64,000 bases of DNA from an uncultured Persicobacter sp. (lineage in GTDB: Bacteria; Bacteroidota; Bacteroidia; Cytophagales; Cyclobacteriaceae), in NCBI GenBank assembly GCA_947498325.1, contig CANMKE010000002.1, positions 1-64,000 of the forward strand, read 5' to 3'. Every line of letters begins with the position of its first letter. The first letter of the stretch is position 1. Of the stretch, positions 32,560 through 40,142 are shown piece after piece. The position numbers and the translations under genes were made by a program. A model generated the notes under the pieces. That model was given only the letters and a program-made list of their open reading frames with translations, did not search any database and had not been told where the DNA came from.

Positions 32560-33279
32560 ATGAAACTCCTTTTCTTCTCCGATATCCACGCCAACTTGCC
32601 CGCCTTCGAAGCCTTCCTTCAAAAAGCCGAAGAAATTCAGCCCGACGCCATTTACTGTTTGGGGGATTTGGTCGGTTATAATGTTTGGGCAAATGAAGTG
32701 ATTGACAGCATCCGAAAGCGTCGTATTCCAACCATCATGGGCAATCATGATGAGAAACAGTTGCAGGACCTGACCGGCGATACCTCCAACGGTGGACTGA
32801 CCCAAAAGCTATTGGGAGAGGAGCAACGACGCTTTTTACAGCAGTTGCCCCGCCATTTGAGTTTGGAATTTGGAACAGGGGAGAAGGTCTTCCGAATGGA
32901 AATGATGCACGGAAGCAAGAAGGCGATCAATGATTATTTGTTGGAGGATTATCCAGAGGCGGATGTTTTGAAAATGATGGCTGAAAGCAATGCCGATCTG
33001 TTTTTGAGCGGACATACGCACCTGCCGTATCATCGCATCATTCAAGAAGAGGAGCATTATAAACATGTGATCAATGTCGGTTCGGCGGGCAAACCCAAAG
33101 ACCGCAATACCGACGGCTGTTGTGCCCTTTTGGAATTTGACCAGCTTGACCCTAAAGATCCACAATCAATAAAAGTTAGTTTTCCTCGTTTCAGTTACGA
33201 TGTCAAAAAGGCGATGCAAGGCATTTTGGATTCGGACTTTCCCGATAAGTTTGCCAAGGCTTTGGAGAAGGCGAGGTAG
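32560..33279 (+). CDS. metallophosphoesterase (YfcE/MJ0936-like)
   Basis: A 239-aa calcineurin-type phosphoesterase. Metal-ligand motifs are in order: FSDIHANLPAF (D-x-H), YCLGDLVGYN (GD), IMGNHDEK (GNHD), MMHGSKKA and FLSGHTHLPY (GHTH). This set fits the small cytoplasmic phosphodiesterases that hydrolyse simple phosphodiesters in vitro; the physiological substrate is unknown. A near-consensus TATCTTTA box lies about 20 bp upstream. Single gene. Confidence 0.9.
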   Translation: MKLLFFSDIHANLPAFEAFLQKAEEIQPDAIYCLGDLVGYNVWANEVIDSIRKRRIPTIMGNHDEKQLQDLTGDTSNGGLTQKLLGEEQRRFLQQLPRHLSLEFGTGEKVFRMEMMHGSKKAINDYLLEDYPEADVLKMMAESNADLFLSGHTHLPYHRIIQEEEHYKHVINVGSAGKPKDRNTDGCCALLEFDQLDPKDPQSIKVSFPRFSYDVKKAMQGILDSDFPDKFAKALEKAR

Positions 33280-33311
33280 GGGGGCTGTCTTTTTTAAGTG
33301 ACTGGTGACCC

Positions 33312-33367
33312 GTGACTGGTGATCAGTAAATGCCCAGTCACAAGCCACTGATCACTGGTCACATTTT
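33312..33367 (+). terminator. long hairpin after the phosphoesterase gene
   Basis: GTGACTGGTGATCAGT (33312-33327) pairs with ACTGATCACTGGTCAC (33347-33362) over 16 positions with two central mismatches, followed by ATTTTTG. It could be a terminator or a REP-like element. Confidence 0.65.
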
Positions 33368-33419
33368 TGATGCATAATTAAAAAAAATACTGACATAAAA
33401 TTAACCTAAAACATATTTT

Positions 33420-33449
33420 CATGTTAAATTATCAATCAAATTTAACATG
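33420..33449. promoter_or_regulatory. perfect 11-bp inverted repeat at the Fic gene start
   Basis: CATGTTAAATT-ATCAATCA-AATTTAACATG is perfect over 11 bp on each side. It covers the first ATG (33421) and ends just before the second in-frame ATG (33451). It may be an operator for the Fic protein's own C-terminal DNA-binding domain, or an RNA hairpin over the start. Confidence 0.6.
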
Positions 33450-33450
33450 C

Positions 33451-34716
33451 ATGAAAGTAGAGCACCCTCCATATTTCCGTTTTGAAGAATCACATGATAG
33501 CATCAACGATGCCATCAAATTCAAAAGCACACATGAGGCTTTATACAATAAAATTCAAGGGGATTATCAGTATTGGGACAAGGTTAAGTACCAAAAAACC
33601 GCTGATCTCAGTGCGGAGCAAATATGGAAATTTGTAAAGATCAGTCGCTTTCTTCAGTATGATCAGATTGATTTTGGTCAGACGAAATTTCGATACATGA
33701 AAAACCGTCAGATTGAAAAAGATCTACATGAGTTGGATGTCATGTTGAATCAACGCATAGGTCAGGTAAATCCGATGGAGAGCTTCGTCTATCAAGAATC
33801 CCTGTTTGAGGAAGCGATTGCCAGTTCACAATTGGAGGGAGCCAATACCACCACGGAAGTAGCAAGAAATCTTTTGGAACATCAAAAATCTCCAAAAGAC
33901 CACTCCGAGGTGATGATTATGAATAATTATTTGGCAACGATCATGACCAGCCAGCGGCGCTCGGAACCTTTAAGTGTTGAACTGATTTTGGATATCCACC
34001 AACGGATGACCCAAAATACGGAGGCCTCGGATTCCGCAGGTATTTTCCGCGATACTCCCATATATGTGCAGGATACAGTATCGGGGGATGTTATTTACAG
34101 TGGACTGCCTGCCGATCAATTGGGACATTTAATTGAACAGCTTTGTGAATTTGCCAATAACGATGATGTTTTCATTCACCCCATCATCAAGGCCTCCATC
34201 ATCCACCATACCTTTGCCTGGATCCACCCTTTTACGGATGGCAACGGTAGAACGGCACGTACTTTATTCTATTGGTACATGCTCAAAAGTGGTTATGATA
34301 TGATGCAATACATCTCGATTTCGAGGTCGATTACCATTGCCAAAAACCAATATTACAAAACCTTCCAAATGGTAGAGCAGGACGATAATGACCTAACTTA
34401 CTTTATCAAATATTCTATCAAAATTCTTCGTCAGGACTTCCAGCGCCTTAAGGATTTTATTGAAAAAGAAGAACAAGCCAAACAAGCCATCAAAGCTTTG
34501 TCTTATGATTTGATGGAGTCAGGATTGAACAAACGACCAGCTGACTTTATGGCCAATCATATTGTTCGAAAGAAAAAGTATTTCACGATCTCCATCTACA
34601 GTCAAAAGTGTAAAGTTTCCCGCCAAACAGCCAGTAAAGACATCAAGGAAATTGAACAGGCAATGACGCTGACGGTCGATGATCAGTACAAGGAGAGAAG
34701 GTATTTTGTGGGGTAA
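33451..34716 (+). CDS. Fic family protein with N-terminal inhibitory motif and C-terminal winged helix
   Basis: A 421-aa (431 from ATG 33421) Fic-domain protein, expected to transfer AMP or another nucleotide group to a hydroxyl on a target protein. The Fic motif HPFTDGNGRTARTLF is at about 259. The autoinhibitory helix motif (S/T-x-x-x-E-G/N) is present as SSQLEGANTT at about 123, so it is of the class with an N-terminal built-in inhibitor. The C-terminus has an HTH-like SIYSQKCKVSRQTASKDIKEI. The second ATG was preferred because the first ten codons are made of the inverted repeat. It stands alone; no antitoxin gene is adjacent, consistent with intramolecular control. Confidence 0.88.
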   Translation: MKVEHPPYFRFEESHDSINDAIKFKSTHEALYNKIQGDYQYWDKVKYQKTADLSAEQIWKFVKISRFLQYDQIDFGQTKFRYMKNRQIEKDLHELDVMLNQRIGQVNPMESFVYQESLFEEAIASSQLEGANTTTEVARNLLEHQKSPKDHSEVMIMNNYLATIMTSQRRSEPLSVELILDIHQRMTQNTEASDSAGIFRDTPIYVQDTVSGDVIYSGLPADQLGHLIEQLCEFANNDDVFIHPIIKASIIHHTFAWIHPFTDGNGRTARTLFYWYMLKSGYDMMQYISISRSITIAKNQYYKTFQMVEQDDNDLTYFIKYSIKILRQDFQRLKDFIEKEEQAKQAIKALSYDLMESGLNKRPADFMANHIVRKKKYFTISIYSQKCKVSRQTASKDIKEIEQAMTLTVDDQYKERRYFVG

Positions 34717-34731
34717 TATGTTTGCTTCACA

Positions 34732-34878
34732 TCAATTCACCAACACATACAACAACGCGCCGATCTTCTCACCAAGGTGCTCAATAACCAACCAGGAAAA
34801 GGCAATCAAACCGATACCCGCATAAAGACGTGTTGATTTGGTTAAGCGGAATAAATTTGAGTCAAAATAATTTTTCAT
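34732..34878 (-). CDS. 48-aa single-span membrane protein (DUF2892-like)
   Basis: Starts MKNYFDSNLFRLTKSTRLYAG and continues with one or two hydrophobic stretches, IGLIAFSWLVIEHLG and IGALLYVLVN. The R-L-x-x-G-x-x-L pattern before the hydrophobic part recalls the YgaP-like/DUF2892 small inner-membrane proteins. The complete ATG-to-TGA frame and clean hydrophobic periodicity support a real gene. It lies downstream of the CPBP protease gene on the same strand, with a REP-like element between. Confidence 0.6.
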   Translation of the reverse strand: MKNYFDSNLFRLTKSTRLYAGIGLIAFSWLVIEHLGEKIGALLYVLVN

Positions 34879-34944
34879 ATCCGTAAAATTTAGGATTAGC
34901 TTATCGAAAATATACCATTACCCAACCAAAAATATGATTTCTAC

Positions 34945-34985
34945 TACCGTAGGGACGTTGCATGCAACGTCCGTACCGATAGGTA
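34945..34985. repeat. REP-like palindrome, family 2 copy 2
   Basis: GGACGTTGCA / TGCAACGTCC (34953-34972) is a perfect 20-bp dyad, preceded by CGTAG and followed by GTACCGATAGGT. It is the inverse of the copy at 19772-19808. Confidence 0.85.
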
Positions 34986-34996
34986 CAAAACATAAT

Positions 34997-35614
34997 TTAG
35001 AATAACATCGACAGTCCATTATTAAGCATATGAAGCAAAATGCAGGCGCCGATTCCTTTCACATTTCGCAAATAAGCCAAAAACAAACCGACAGGTAGAA
35101 GTTGTAAATAGTAATAAGTTTGTTCGTACCAAGTGGTCAAATCACTTTCAAGTCCCACACGGTAGTGCGCCAACACAAATAGCAGGGTGCTTAGGTGAAT
35201 GACGATATTCCGATTGATCGGTACTTCATCAAATTGCCTTCCCAAAAAGATATAAGTAAGCAAGCACAAAAGACCGACAAGTGCCCAATTTAGCCCAATA
35301 AAAAGAAGATAGCCACCTATTAATCCGGTGGATAAAATAAGATTTCGTGTTTTGAAATCATGCCACAATCGGCAAGTCAATTCTTCGAAAACAGGCCCGA
35401 GGATAACCGCCTTCCACCTAAGAACTTCAGTATTGGCCAGCTTGAAATCATAAAAGTTGAAGGCGTACTTGAAATACAACAACAGCCCCAAAAATACCGA
35501 AACCAAACTAAGCAATACCTTGATGACCACTCCAGCCAAGACTATTTCTTTATAATTTACATTAGGTATCGATATGCTCGGTGCTTGTAGATAAAGTTTC
35601 AGGGAAGAATTCAT
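34997..35614 (-). CDS. CPBP family intramembrane metalloprotease-like protein
   Basis: A 205-aa polytopic membrane protein with about five to six helices. The Abi/CPBP motifs are visible: GPVFEELTCRLWH (E-E-x-x-x-R), FVLAHYR (F-x-x-x-H type) and LLHMLNNGLS (H-x-x-x-N). The family cleaves or handles prenylated or small peptides in the membrane and includes bacteriocin self-immunity proteins. ATG 35614 was preferred to 35641 because the upstream 48-aa ORF ends at 35616 with TGA one base before it (TGA-T-ATG), a strong sign of translational coupling. Confidence 0.85.
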   Translation of the reverse strand: MNSSLKLYLQAPSISIPNVNYKEIVLAGVVIKVLLSLVSVFLGLLLYFKYAFNFYDFKLANTEVLRWKAVILGPVFEELTCRLWHDFKTRNLILSTGLIGGYLLFIGLNWALVGLLCLLTYIFLGRQFDEVPINRNIVIHLSTLLFVLAHYRVGLESDLTTWYEQTYYYLQLLPVGLFLAYLRNVKGIGACILLHMLNNGLSMLF

Positions 35615-35615
35615 A

Positions 35616-35762
35616 TCAAAAAACCTCCCGCCAAAGCCCATTAACAGTCAAAAGGGTAAAAATCTTCTTCATCGCCCAAAAGCCGAAAAATGATCCCATA
35701 ATTACACCTATTCCATAGGTCAAAGTTTCTTTAAGTAATTTGAGGATAGGTTGAGTTGTCAT
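35616..35762 (-). CDS. 48-aa membrane protein coupled to the CPBP protease gene
   Basis: Encodes MTTQPILKLLKETLTYGIGV followed by a hydrophobic FFGFWAMKK and a C-terminal LLTVNGLWREVF. One membrane helix is likely (about 15-35). Its TGA ends one base before the ATG of the protease, so the two are co-translated. It could be a partner or substrate of the protease; nothing in the sequence decides this. No family recognised. Confidence 0.65.
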   Translation of the reverse strand: MTTQPILKLLKETLTYGIGVIMGSFFGFWAMKKIFTLLTVNGLWREVF

Positions 35763-35828
35763 AAGTGATCTGTTTAATAACCCACTGTTCTTTACTTTAA
35801 AATTACAATTTTTCACTTTATTATCAAT

Positions 35829-35859
35829 AAAAAAAGCCACCCCATGTGCAAAGGGTGGC
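35829..35859 (-). terminator. terminator of the PNGase F gene
   Basis: Stem GCCACCC / GGGTGGC (35836-35842 and 35853-35859) with a minus-strand T-run. Confidence 0.85.
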
Positions 35860-35896
35860 CTCAACGTTATGAAAAGTGTAATGTGTAATCTGTACT

Positions 35897-37573
35897 TTAT
35901 TCGTAATCCCCGATCAGAGTACCACTCACGCACCAGAAATTGAACATAGTTCCTGCATCTGCTCCCTGTGGGATCGCTACCCGAATAAGGTGTTTCCCCG
36001 GGGTAAGCTCCGGCATGCTGATGAATGTCGGTTGGGTCAAAGTACCCGGACACCAATTCGAACGACTCAAGTCTGAGGATGACATCCCATTTCCGAAGTT
36101 GCCCGAAGCGGGGTTGCTCAGGCGGTATGTGGCGCAATCGGTTCTCCATGGTGTAAATCGATACGACAGCTCCCCATCGACAAAAATGCGGTTTTCTTTC
36201 GGCACAAATTCATCGCCACTGCCCCAGCCACCATGACCGGTCGGCACATAGCGCAGGCGCACATTCTTCACGCCTTCAGGAATATTCACTTCCACTTCAA
36301 GGGTGTCCCCATCAAACATTTTCGGGTACTCCTGACCCGCCATTTCCATCAAATTAACGGTATCAAAAATAGGAGATACCCATTTTTTTGTTTTGGGTTC
36401 TTCAGAAGGGTAGTACATCAGGTCCAGGCTCACATTGTGTCCGTTTTTGGCATAGTTTCCGATAAAAACCCCGATCCAAACCTCCTCCTGCATTGCGGGC
36501 AACAACTCGGAAATATCCTGTTTGTAAATGGTAGAATCTGCCCACGGATAGCCCGCAATCGGACGCTTATCATTATAAGCCCGTACCCCAAAAGAAGTAA
36601 AGAAACGCATCAGTTCCATCGGTGGGGTATAGTCGCCGGTAACGGTCATGCCCTGATACGTTCGGCCTTTATTATCCTTGAAACTCGGCACCTGATCCAG
36701 CCCTTTGAAGAAGGCATCCAAAAAGCTTTTCGGTTTATCCGTAGGAATCACAAAAACAGAACCTGTACGGTCATATGCATCACCTTCGGAGTATTGCGTC
36801 AGGCGGGCAAAAACACGCGCATCATCCCGCTTGGGCAAACGGATTTTCTTCAAAACCACTGCTCCCTTACTTACTCGATAAGCCACATTTTCCTGCGGAT
36901 TCGTTACCGCCTTCAATTCATCGCCAAAATTCAAATGCTGATGATCGAACACCGGAATGGTCTCGTATCTGTTCTCAATTTGCTGTTGAGTATAATGTGG
37001 GGCATCAACAAATTCCCCAAAGTCCGAAGGCCAGTTCAGCGCTTCAGGTTTCAGCTTTTTATAATTGATTTTTGCAGCCTCAATCGTGCTGTTGCCATTA
37101 CGGCGTACCTTCAGCACAAGCCCTTTGTCGGCACCCATACTGTTATAAGGAGAACCATGAATCTTGCTGTCTTTGGCAATCCACATTTCCATCTTGTTCG
37201 AGAAAGAAACGAACTCATATTTCTCACAAAGTACCCCCGCAATTTTTTCTGTTTCCCCAGTGGCGGTCATGCTTGGCATATTTTCAAAAGGGCGTTGCAA
37301 AGTGTAGTGCTCCCCCGCCTGGGTGGTCAATACGCTTAAGCCTTGCGCCTGCGCATAATCAATCAGTTGCAACTCGTTTTTGCTTGAACGCTTACTGAAA
37401 ATTTGGGCCTTCTGATCTGCGAAAAACACCCGAATGGTATCGCCAGTCATTTTACCATTATAAGAAGACAGGTAGATAATCTCCCCCTGATCTTTCACTT
37501 TTCTTGCCATAGCGGGCAGGGTGCAAGTCGCCAGAGAGGCCACCGCTACCACTTTAGTAAACCAATGTTTCAT
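35897..37573 (-). CDS. peptide-N-glycosidase F-type amidase with N-terminal GLPGLI/DUF4412-like domain
   Basis: A 558-aa exported protein (signal peptide MKHWFTKVVAVASLATCTLPAMA). The C-terminal ~170 residues carry hallmarks of PNGase F: FDTVNLMEMAG, GHGGWGSGDEFVPKENRIFVDG (from about 446), PWRTDCATYRLSNPASGNFGNG and SRSNWCPGTLTQP. PNGase F cleaves between the asparagine and the innermost GlcNAc of N-glycans. The region about 100-180 (TATGETEKIAGVLCEKYEF...KMEMWIAKD) resembles the GLPGLI/DUF4412 domain common in Bacteroidota exported proteins. The total is much longer than the 354-aa Elizabethkingia enzyme precursor. The exact catalytic Asp/Glu set was not mapped one by one. Confidence 0.85.
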   Translation of the reverse strand: MKHWFTKVVAVASLATCTLPAMARKVKDQGEIIYLSSYNGKMTGDTIRVFFADQKAQIFSKRSSKNELQLIDYAQAQGLSVLTTQAGEHYTLQRPFENMPSMTATGETEKIAGVLCEKYEFVSFSNKMEMWIAKDSKIHGSPYNSMGADKGLVLKVRRNGNSTIEAAKINYKKLKPEALNWPSDFGEFVDAPHYTQQQIENRYETIPVFDHQHLNFGDELKAVTNPQENVAYRVSKGAVVLKKIRLPKRDDARVFARLTQYSEGDAYDRTGSVFVIPTDKPKSFLDAFFKGLDQVPSFKDNKGRTYQGMTVTGDYTPPMELMRFFTSFGVRAYNDKRPIAGYPWADSTIYKQDISELLPAMQEEVWIGVFIGNYAKNGHNVSLDLMYYPSEEPKTKKWVSPIFDTVNLMEMAGQEYPKMFDGDTLEVEVNIPEGVKNVRLRYVPTGHGGWGSGDEFVPKENRIFVDGELSYRFTPWRTDCATYRLSNPASGNFGNGMSSSDLSRSNWCPGTLTQPTFISMPELTPGKHLIRVAIPQGADAGTMFNFWCVSGTLIGDYE

Positions 37574-37730
37574 ATCAAAAAATGATGTAATGTAAAGGCT
37601 TACAAGATCCGAGGCTTGGGTTATTTTTGGGTAATATTAACTGTTAATCCCTCCGTACTTCTTCAATAACGGCACAAAATTAATCCTTTCATCTGCGCCA
37701 TTGATTTACGCTGATTGGATAATCAAAAAT

Positions 37731-37774
37731 AAAAAAAGCATTTTCACAGTTCCAGCGGATTACTGCAAAAATGC
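37731..37774 (-). terminator. terminator of the DUF523-LOG unit
   Basis: AGCATTTT...CAGT / ACTG...AAAAATGC imperfect stem, with a minus-strand run of seven T. Confidence 0.75.
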
Positions 37775-37797
37775 CTGAAAGGGTGACCGATACTTAT

Positions 37798-38925
37798 TTA
37801 GGTATCCTGCACCTGTCCTAATGTTTCGATCAGTTGCAAAATCTCCTCAGGTTCGCTGCCAATACCGAGTTGTAAATGGCGGTATCGGCGTCTTGCCTTC
37901 AGCTTATGCATCAATGGGAAAATAGGTAATTCCTCCTCCCAGAATTGTTTATTCAGGAAGATCATCGGGCTCGCCTTGCCATAGGTTTCATAATGATTCT
38001 GACAGGCATCCTGAAAGATTTCCTGCAAGGTTCCAGCACTGCCGGGAGAGAAAATCACCCCGCCCATCGCAATGGCCAACAGCCCTTCTTCACGAACAGA
38101 ATTGGCGAAATATTTGGCGATTTTCGAAGCAAAAGGGCTTGGTGGTTCATGTCCATATGCCCAGGTCGGGATACCCAAAGACTCATATTTTTCATCCCTC
38201 GGGAAACGCTCAATCACCTCAAAGGAAGTCGCCAGCCAGCCGTCATCCTCAAAGCTTGGCGCCTGCACTAACACCTCCAATGCCTGCTGTAATTCTGCTT
38301 CCGAACGTCCCGCCATCCATGCGCCCACGTGGGTTGCTTCCATGGCACCAGGACCTCCGCCAGACATCATCAAATAACCTTTTTCAGCCAGCTGTTTGGA
38401 GATTTTCACCACCCGAAGATAATCTTCATCGGTGCGTTTGAGCTGATGCCCACCCATGATTGCCACCCGCTTATCAGGATCAAAATTTTTGATAAATTCC
38501 TCCAGTGCATCCGTAATCGCATGGTCATGCAAGCGTTGCGCAAGCGTAACACTGATGTCAGTAGCGAACTGTTTTCCCGAATTCACATAATGACTGTAAA
38601 TCACATGATCGGGTGTATAGTAGTAACTTTTAGGGTCTTCACGATCAAAGTTTTTATAGATACTTTCCTTGTCATATAATTCCGACCGAAACATATGAAA
38701 AGGCATATCCAACTCAGGAAAGAGCTGATTTTCCTGCTCATATTGCAGGTAAAACATCAGGTCTTTGTCCATCTTACACCCCAGAAACAAGCACTTATTT
38801 ATTGGGGTATGAAGTAACTTTTCTTTGAATGGATTTAAGTCTATGGCCTGAAAAGCCAGACGTGTAAGTCGCTTATTCTGGGCTAAAACTTTTTCAAATT
38901 CGGATGCTGAATGTATTTCTCTCAA
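37798..38925 (-). CDS. LOG family protein (TIGR00730-like Rossmann fold)
   Basis: A 375-aa protein. The LOG domain occupies about 150-350: RVAIMGGHQLKRTDEDY, MMSGGGPGAMEATHVGAW and the motif SPGSAGTLQEIFQDA (P-G-G-x-G-T-x-x-E with one Gly to Ser change). LOG proteins hydrolyse nucleoside-5'-monophosphates, classically cytokinin ribotides, and were formerly annotated as lysine decarboxylases. The N-terminal ~140 residues are an extension not found in short LOGs, seen in the larger type of family member. It is the second gene of a leftward unit with DUF523 (11-bp gap). Confidence 0.85.
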   Translation of the reverse strand: MREIHSASEFEKVLAQNKRLTRLAFQAIDLNPFKEKLLHTPINKCLFLGCKMDKDLMFYLQYEQENQLFPELDMPFHMFRSELYDKESIYKNFDREDPKSYYYTPDHVIYSHYVNSGKQFATDISVTLAQRLHDHAITDALEEFIKNFDPDKRVAIMGGHQLKRTDEDYLRVVKISKQLAEKGYLMMSGGGPGAMEATHVGAWMAGRSEAELQQALEVLVQAPSFEDDGWLATSFEVIERFPRDEKYESLGIPTWAYGHEPPSPFASKIAKYFANSVREEGLLAIAMGGVIFSPGSAGTLQEIFQDACQNHYETYGKASPMIFLNKQFWEEELPIFPLMHKLKARRRYRHLQLGIGSEPEEILQLIETLGQVQDT

Positions 38926-38936
38926 TCTAAAAATTT

Positions 38937-39356
38937 TTATAAATCCAACTCTGTTTTCACTTTAATTCCTGCCGATAGCAGTTGCGCTGCAAAATGTCCA
39001 TTTCCGACAATCAGTTTCCTCGAAAAGGAACCATCATAAATCTGCCCACAACCACAAGACGGAGATTTTGCCTTTAAGATCGCCTCTTTAATATTTTCCG
39101 ACTGAGCGATCTTCAAGCCCGCTGCCGCCCCAGCATTAAAAGCTTCAGTAACATCCTGCCCATCTTTAGTCAACACCTGACTCCCGACAATCTCTGCAGG
39201 GGTTCGTGGGGTCGGCAAACCACCTAACTCTTCTGGGCAAACCAACACACAACGCCCCTCGGCATGTAATTGCTGAATCTGTGGGACGCCATTGTCCTTG
39301 CCATCATACCGACATCTCTTCCCCGCCAAACAGGCGCTTACCAGTATTTTTTCCAT
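38937..39356 (-). CDS. DUF523 family protein
   Basis: A 139-aa cytosolic protein with the conserved cysteine pattern of DUF523: VSACLAGKRCRYDGKDN, LVCPEELGGLPTPRTPAEI and KAKSPSCGCGQIYDGSFSRKLI. The cysteines suggest a metal or cluster site, and some members have been linked to thiouracil desulfuration in published work, but the reaction here is not assignable. It ends 11 bp before the LOG gene, so the two are probably co-transcribed. Confidence 0.88.
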   Translation of the reverse strand: MEKILVSACLAGKRCRYDGKDNGVPQIQQLHAEGRCVLVCPEELGGLPTPRTPAEIVGSQVLTKDGQDVTEAFNAGAAAGLKIAQSENIKEAILKAKSPSCGCGQIYDGSFSRKLIVGNGHFAAQLLSAGIKVKTELDL

Positions 39357-39376
39357 GTTTTCTTCTGTTCAGTGAG

Positions 39377-39413
39377 GGTATCGCATGCGACGTCCCTACT
39401 GCGATACGGGCTT
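39377..39413. repeat. REP-like palindrome overlapping the 3' end of the MscS gene
   Basis: GTATCGCATGCGAC and CGTCCCTAC-TGCGATAC form a compound palindrome. The CGCATGCGACGTCCCTAC part resembles family 2. The minus-strand GTAGGG supplies the TAG stop of the MscS gene, and GTATCGCA encodes its last residues. Confidence 0.65.
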
Positions 39414-39899
39414 AAATTTCACAATTGCCTTCTGCATCGCTAAATTGTTCGGGTAAGCCGTCACATTCCCGTCCACATCACGAATGCGGATATTGAACAG
39501 ATTAATGTCCATCACCTCGCCCTCGGCACCATTGTCCCCATCCTTGATCTTGATGCGATCGCCAATCTTAAAAGGGGCGTTAAAAAATAACACCATCGCC
39601 GAAGTTATGTTACTCAGAATTGACCATGCGGCAAAGAAACCTACCCCAACCACCGTAAAGATCGAGGCGATATAAACCGAAAGCCCCTGAAAAGAAACTT
39701 CCCAAATCACTCCCAAAACTACGATCAATAATACGGCCCAAAGGAAGGTGATCACCTTCGACACATAGACCGAGCGAAAAGGCATATAGTCATGCGAATT
39801 TCCACTGCGTTTGATGAATCGGGAAATATATCTTTTGCCAATAAAGAAAATGAGCAACAACAAAATGCTCAATCCAATTTCAATCTCTGTGCTGTTCAT
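39396..39899 (-). CDS. small MscS-family mechanosensitive channel
   Basis: A 167-aa protein with a hydrophobic N-terminal helix (LSILLLLIFFIG), two further helices, and the MscS pore/beta signature GFFAAWSILSNITSAMVLFFNAPFKIGDRIKIKDGDNGAEGEVMDINLFNIRIRDVDGNVTAYPNN. It ends right after the beta domain and lacks the C-terminal alpha/beta cage, so it is a minimal member. The family releases osmolytes on hypo-osmotic shock. The final codons and stop lie in a REP-like palindrome, which may have replaced an original, slightly longer end. Confidence 0.88.
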   Translation of the reverse strand: MNSTEIEIGLSILLLLIFFIGKRYISRFIKRSGNSHDYMPFRSVYVSKVITFLWAVLLIVVLGVIWEVSFQGLSVYIASIFTVVGVGFFAAWSILSNITSAMVLFFNAPFKIGDRIKIKDGDNGAEGEVMDINLFNIRIRDVDGNVTAYPNNLAMQKAIVKFKPVSQ

Positions 39900-39999
39900 T
39901 GGTGTTTGATTTTAGGTAAATGTTGTTTGATGGGCTGAATATACGAATTAAGTGGGTTACTATTCAATTGGCCATCAACATGACTATCGAATTTTATTT

Positions 40000-40142
40000 C
40001 ATCGCCGTAGGGATCAGGCCTGCCTGACTTGAATAATCATAATTTGATAAATGTTTTATGCTCGGTACGGGCGAACCCACGTGTTCGCCCGAAATTATCA
40101 TTTAAACCCCCATTTAGGTCAGGCACATAGGCCGGACCCTAC
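40000..40142. repeat. REP-like multi-hairpin repeat, family 1 copy 3
   Basis: GTAGGGATCAGGC-CT-GCCTGA near 40008, then CGGGCGAA / TTCGCCCG (40068-40091), then GGTC-A-GGC-ACATAG-GCC-G-GACC (40117-40138) and CCTAC. The last C belongs to the reverse complement of the TAG stop of the downstream-strand TonB receptor gene. Confidence 0.8.

Noticed and set aside
36233-37339. 368-codon plus-strand frame over the PNGase F gene
   Set aside because: Antisense shadow; the minus-strand protein has signal peptide and family motifs.
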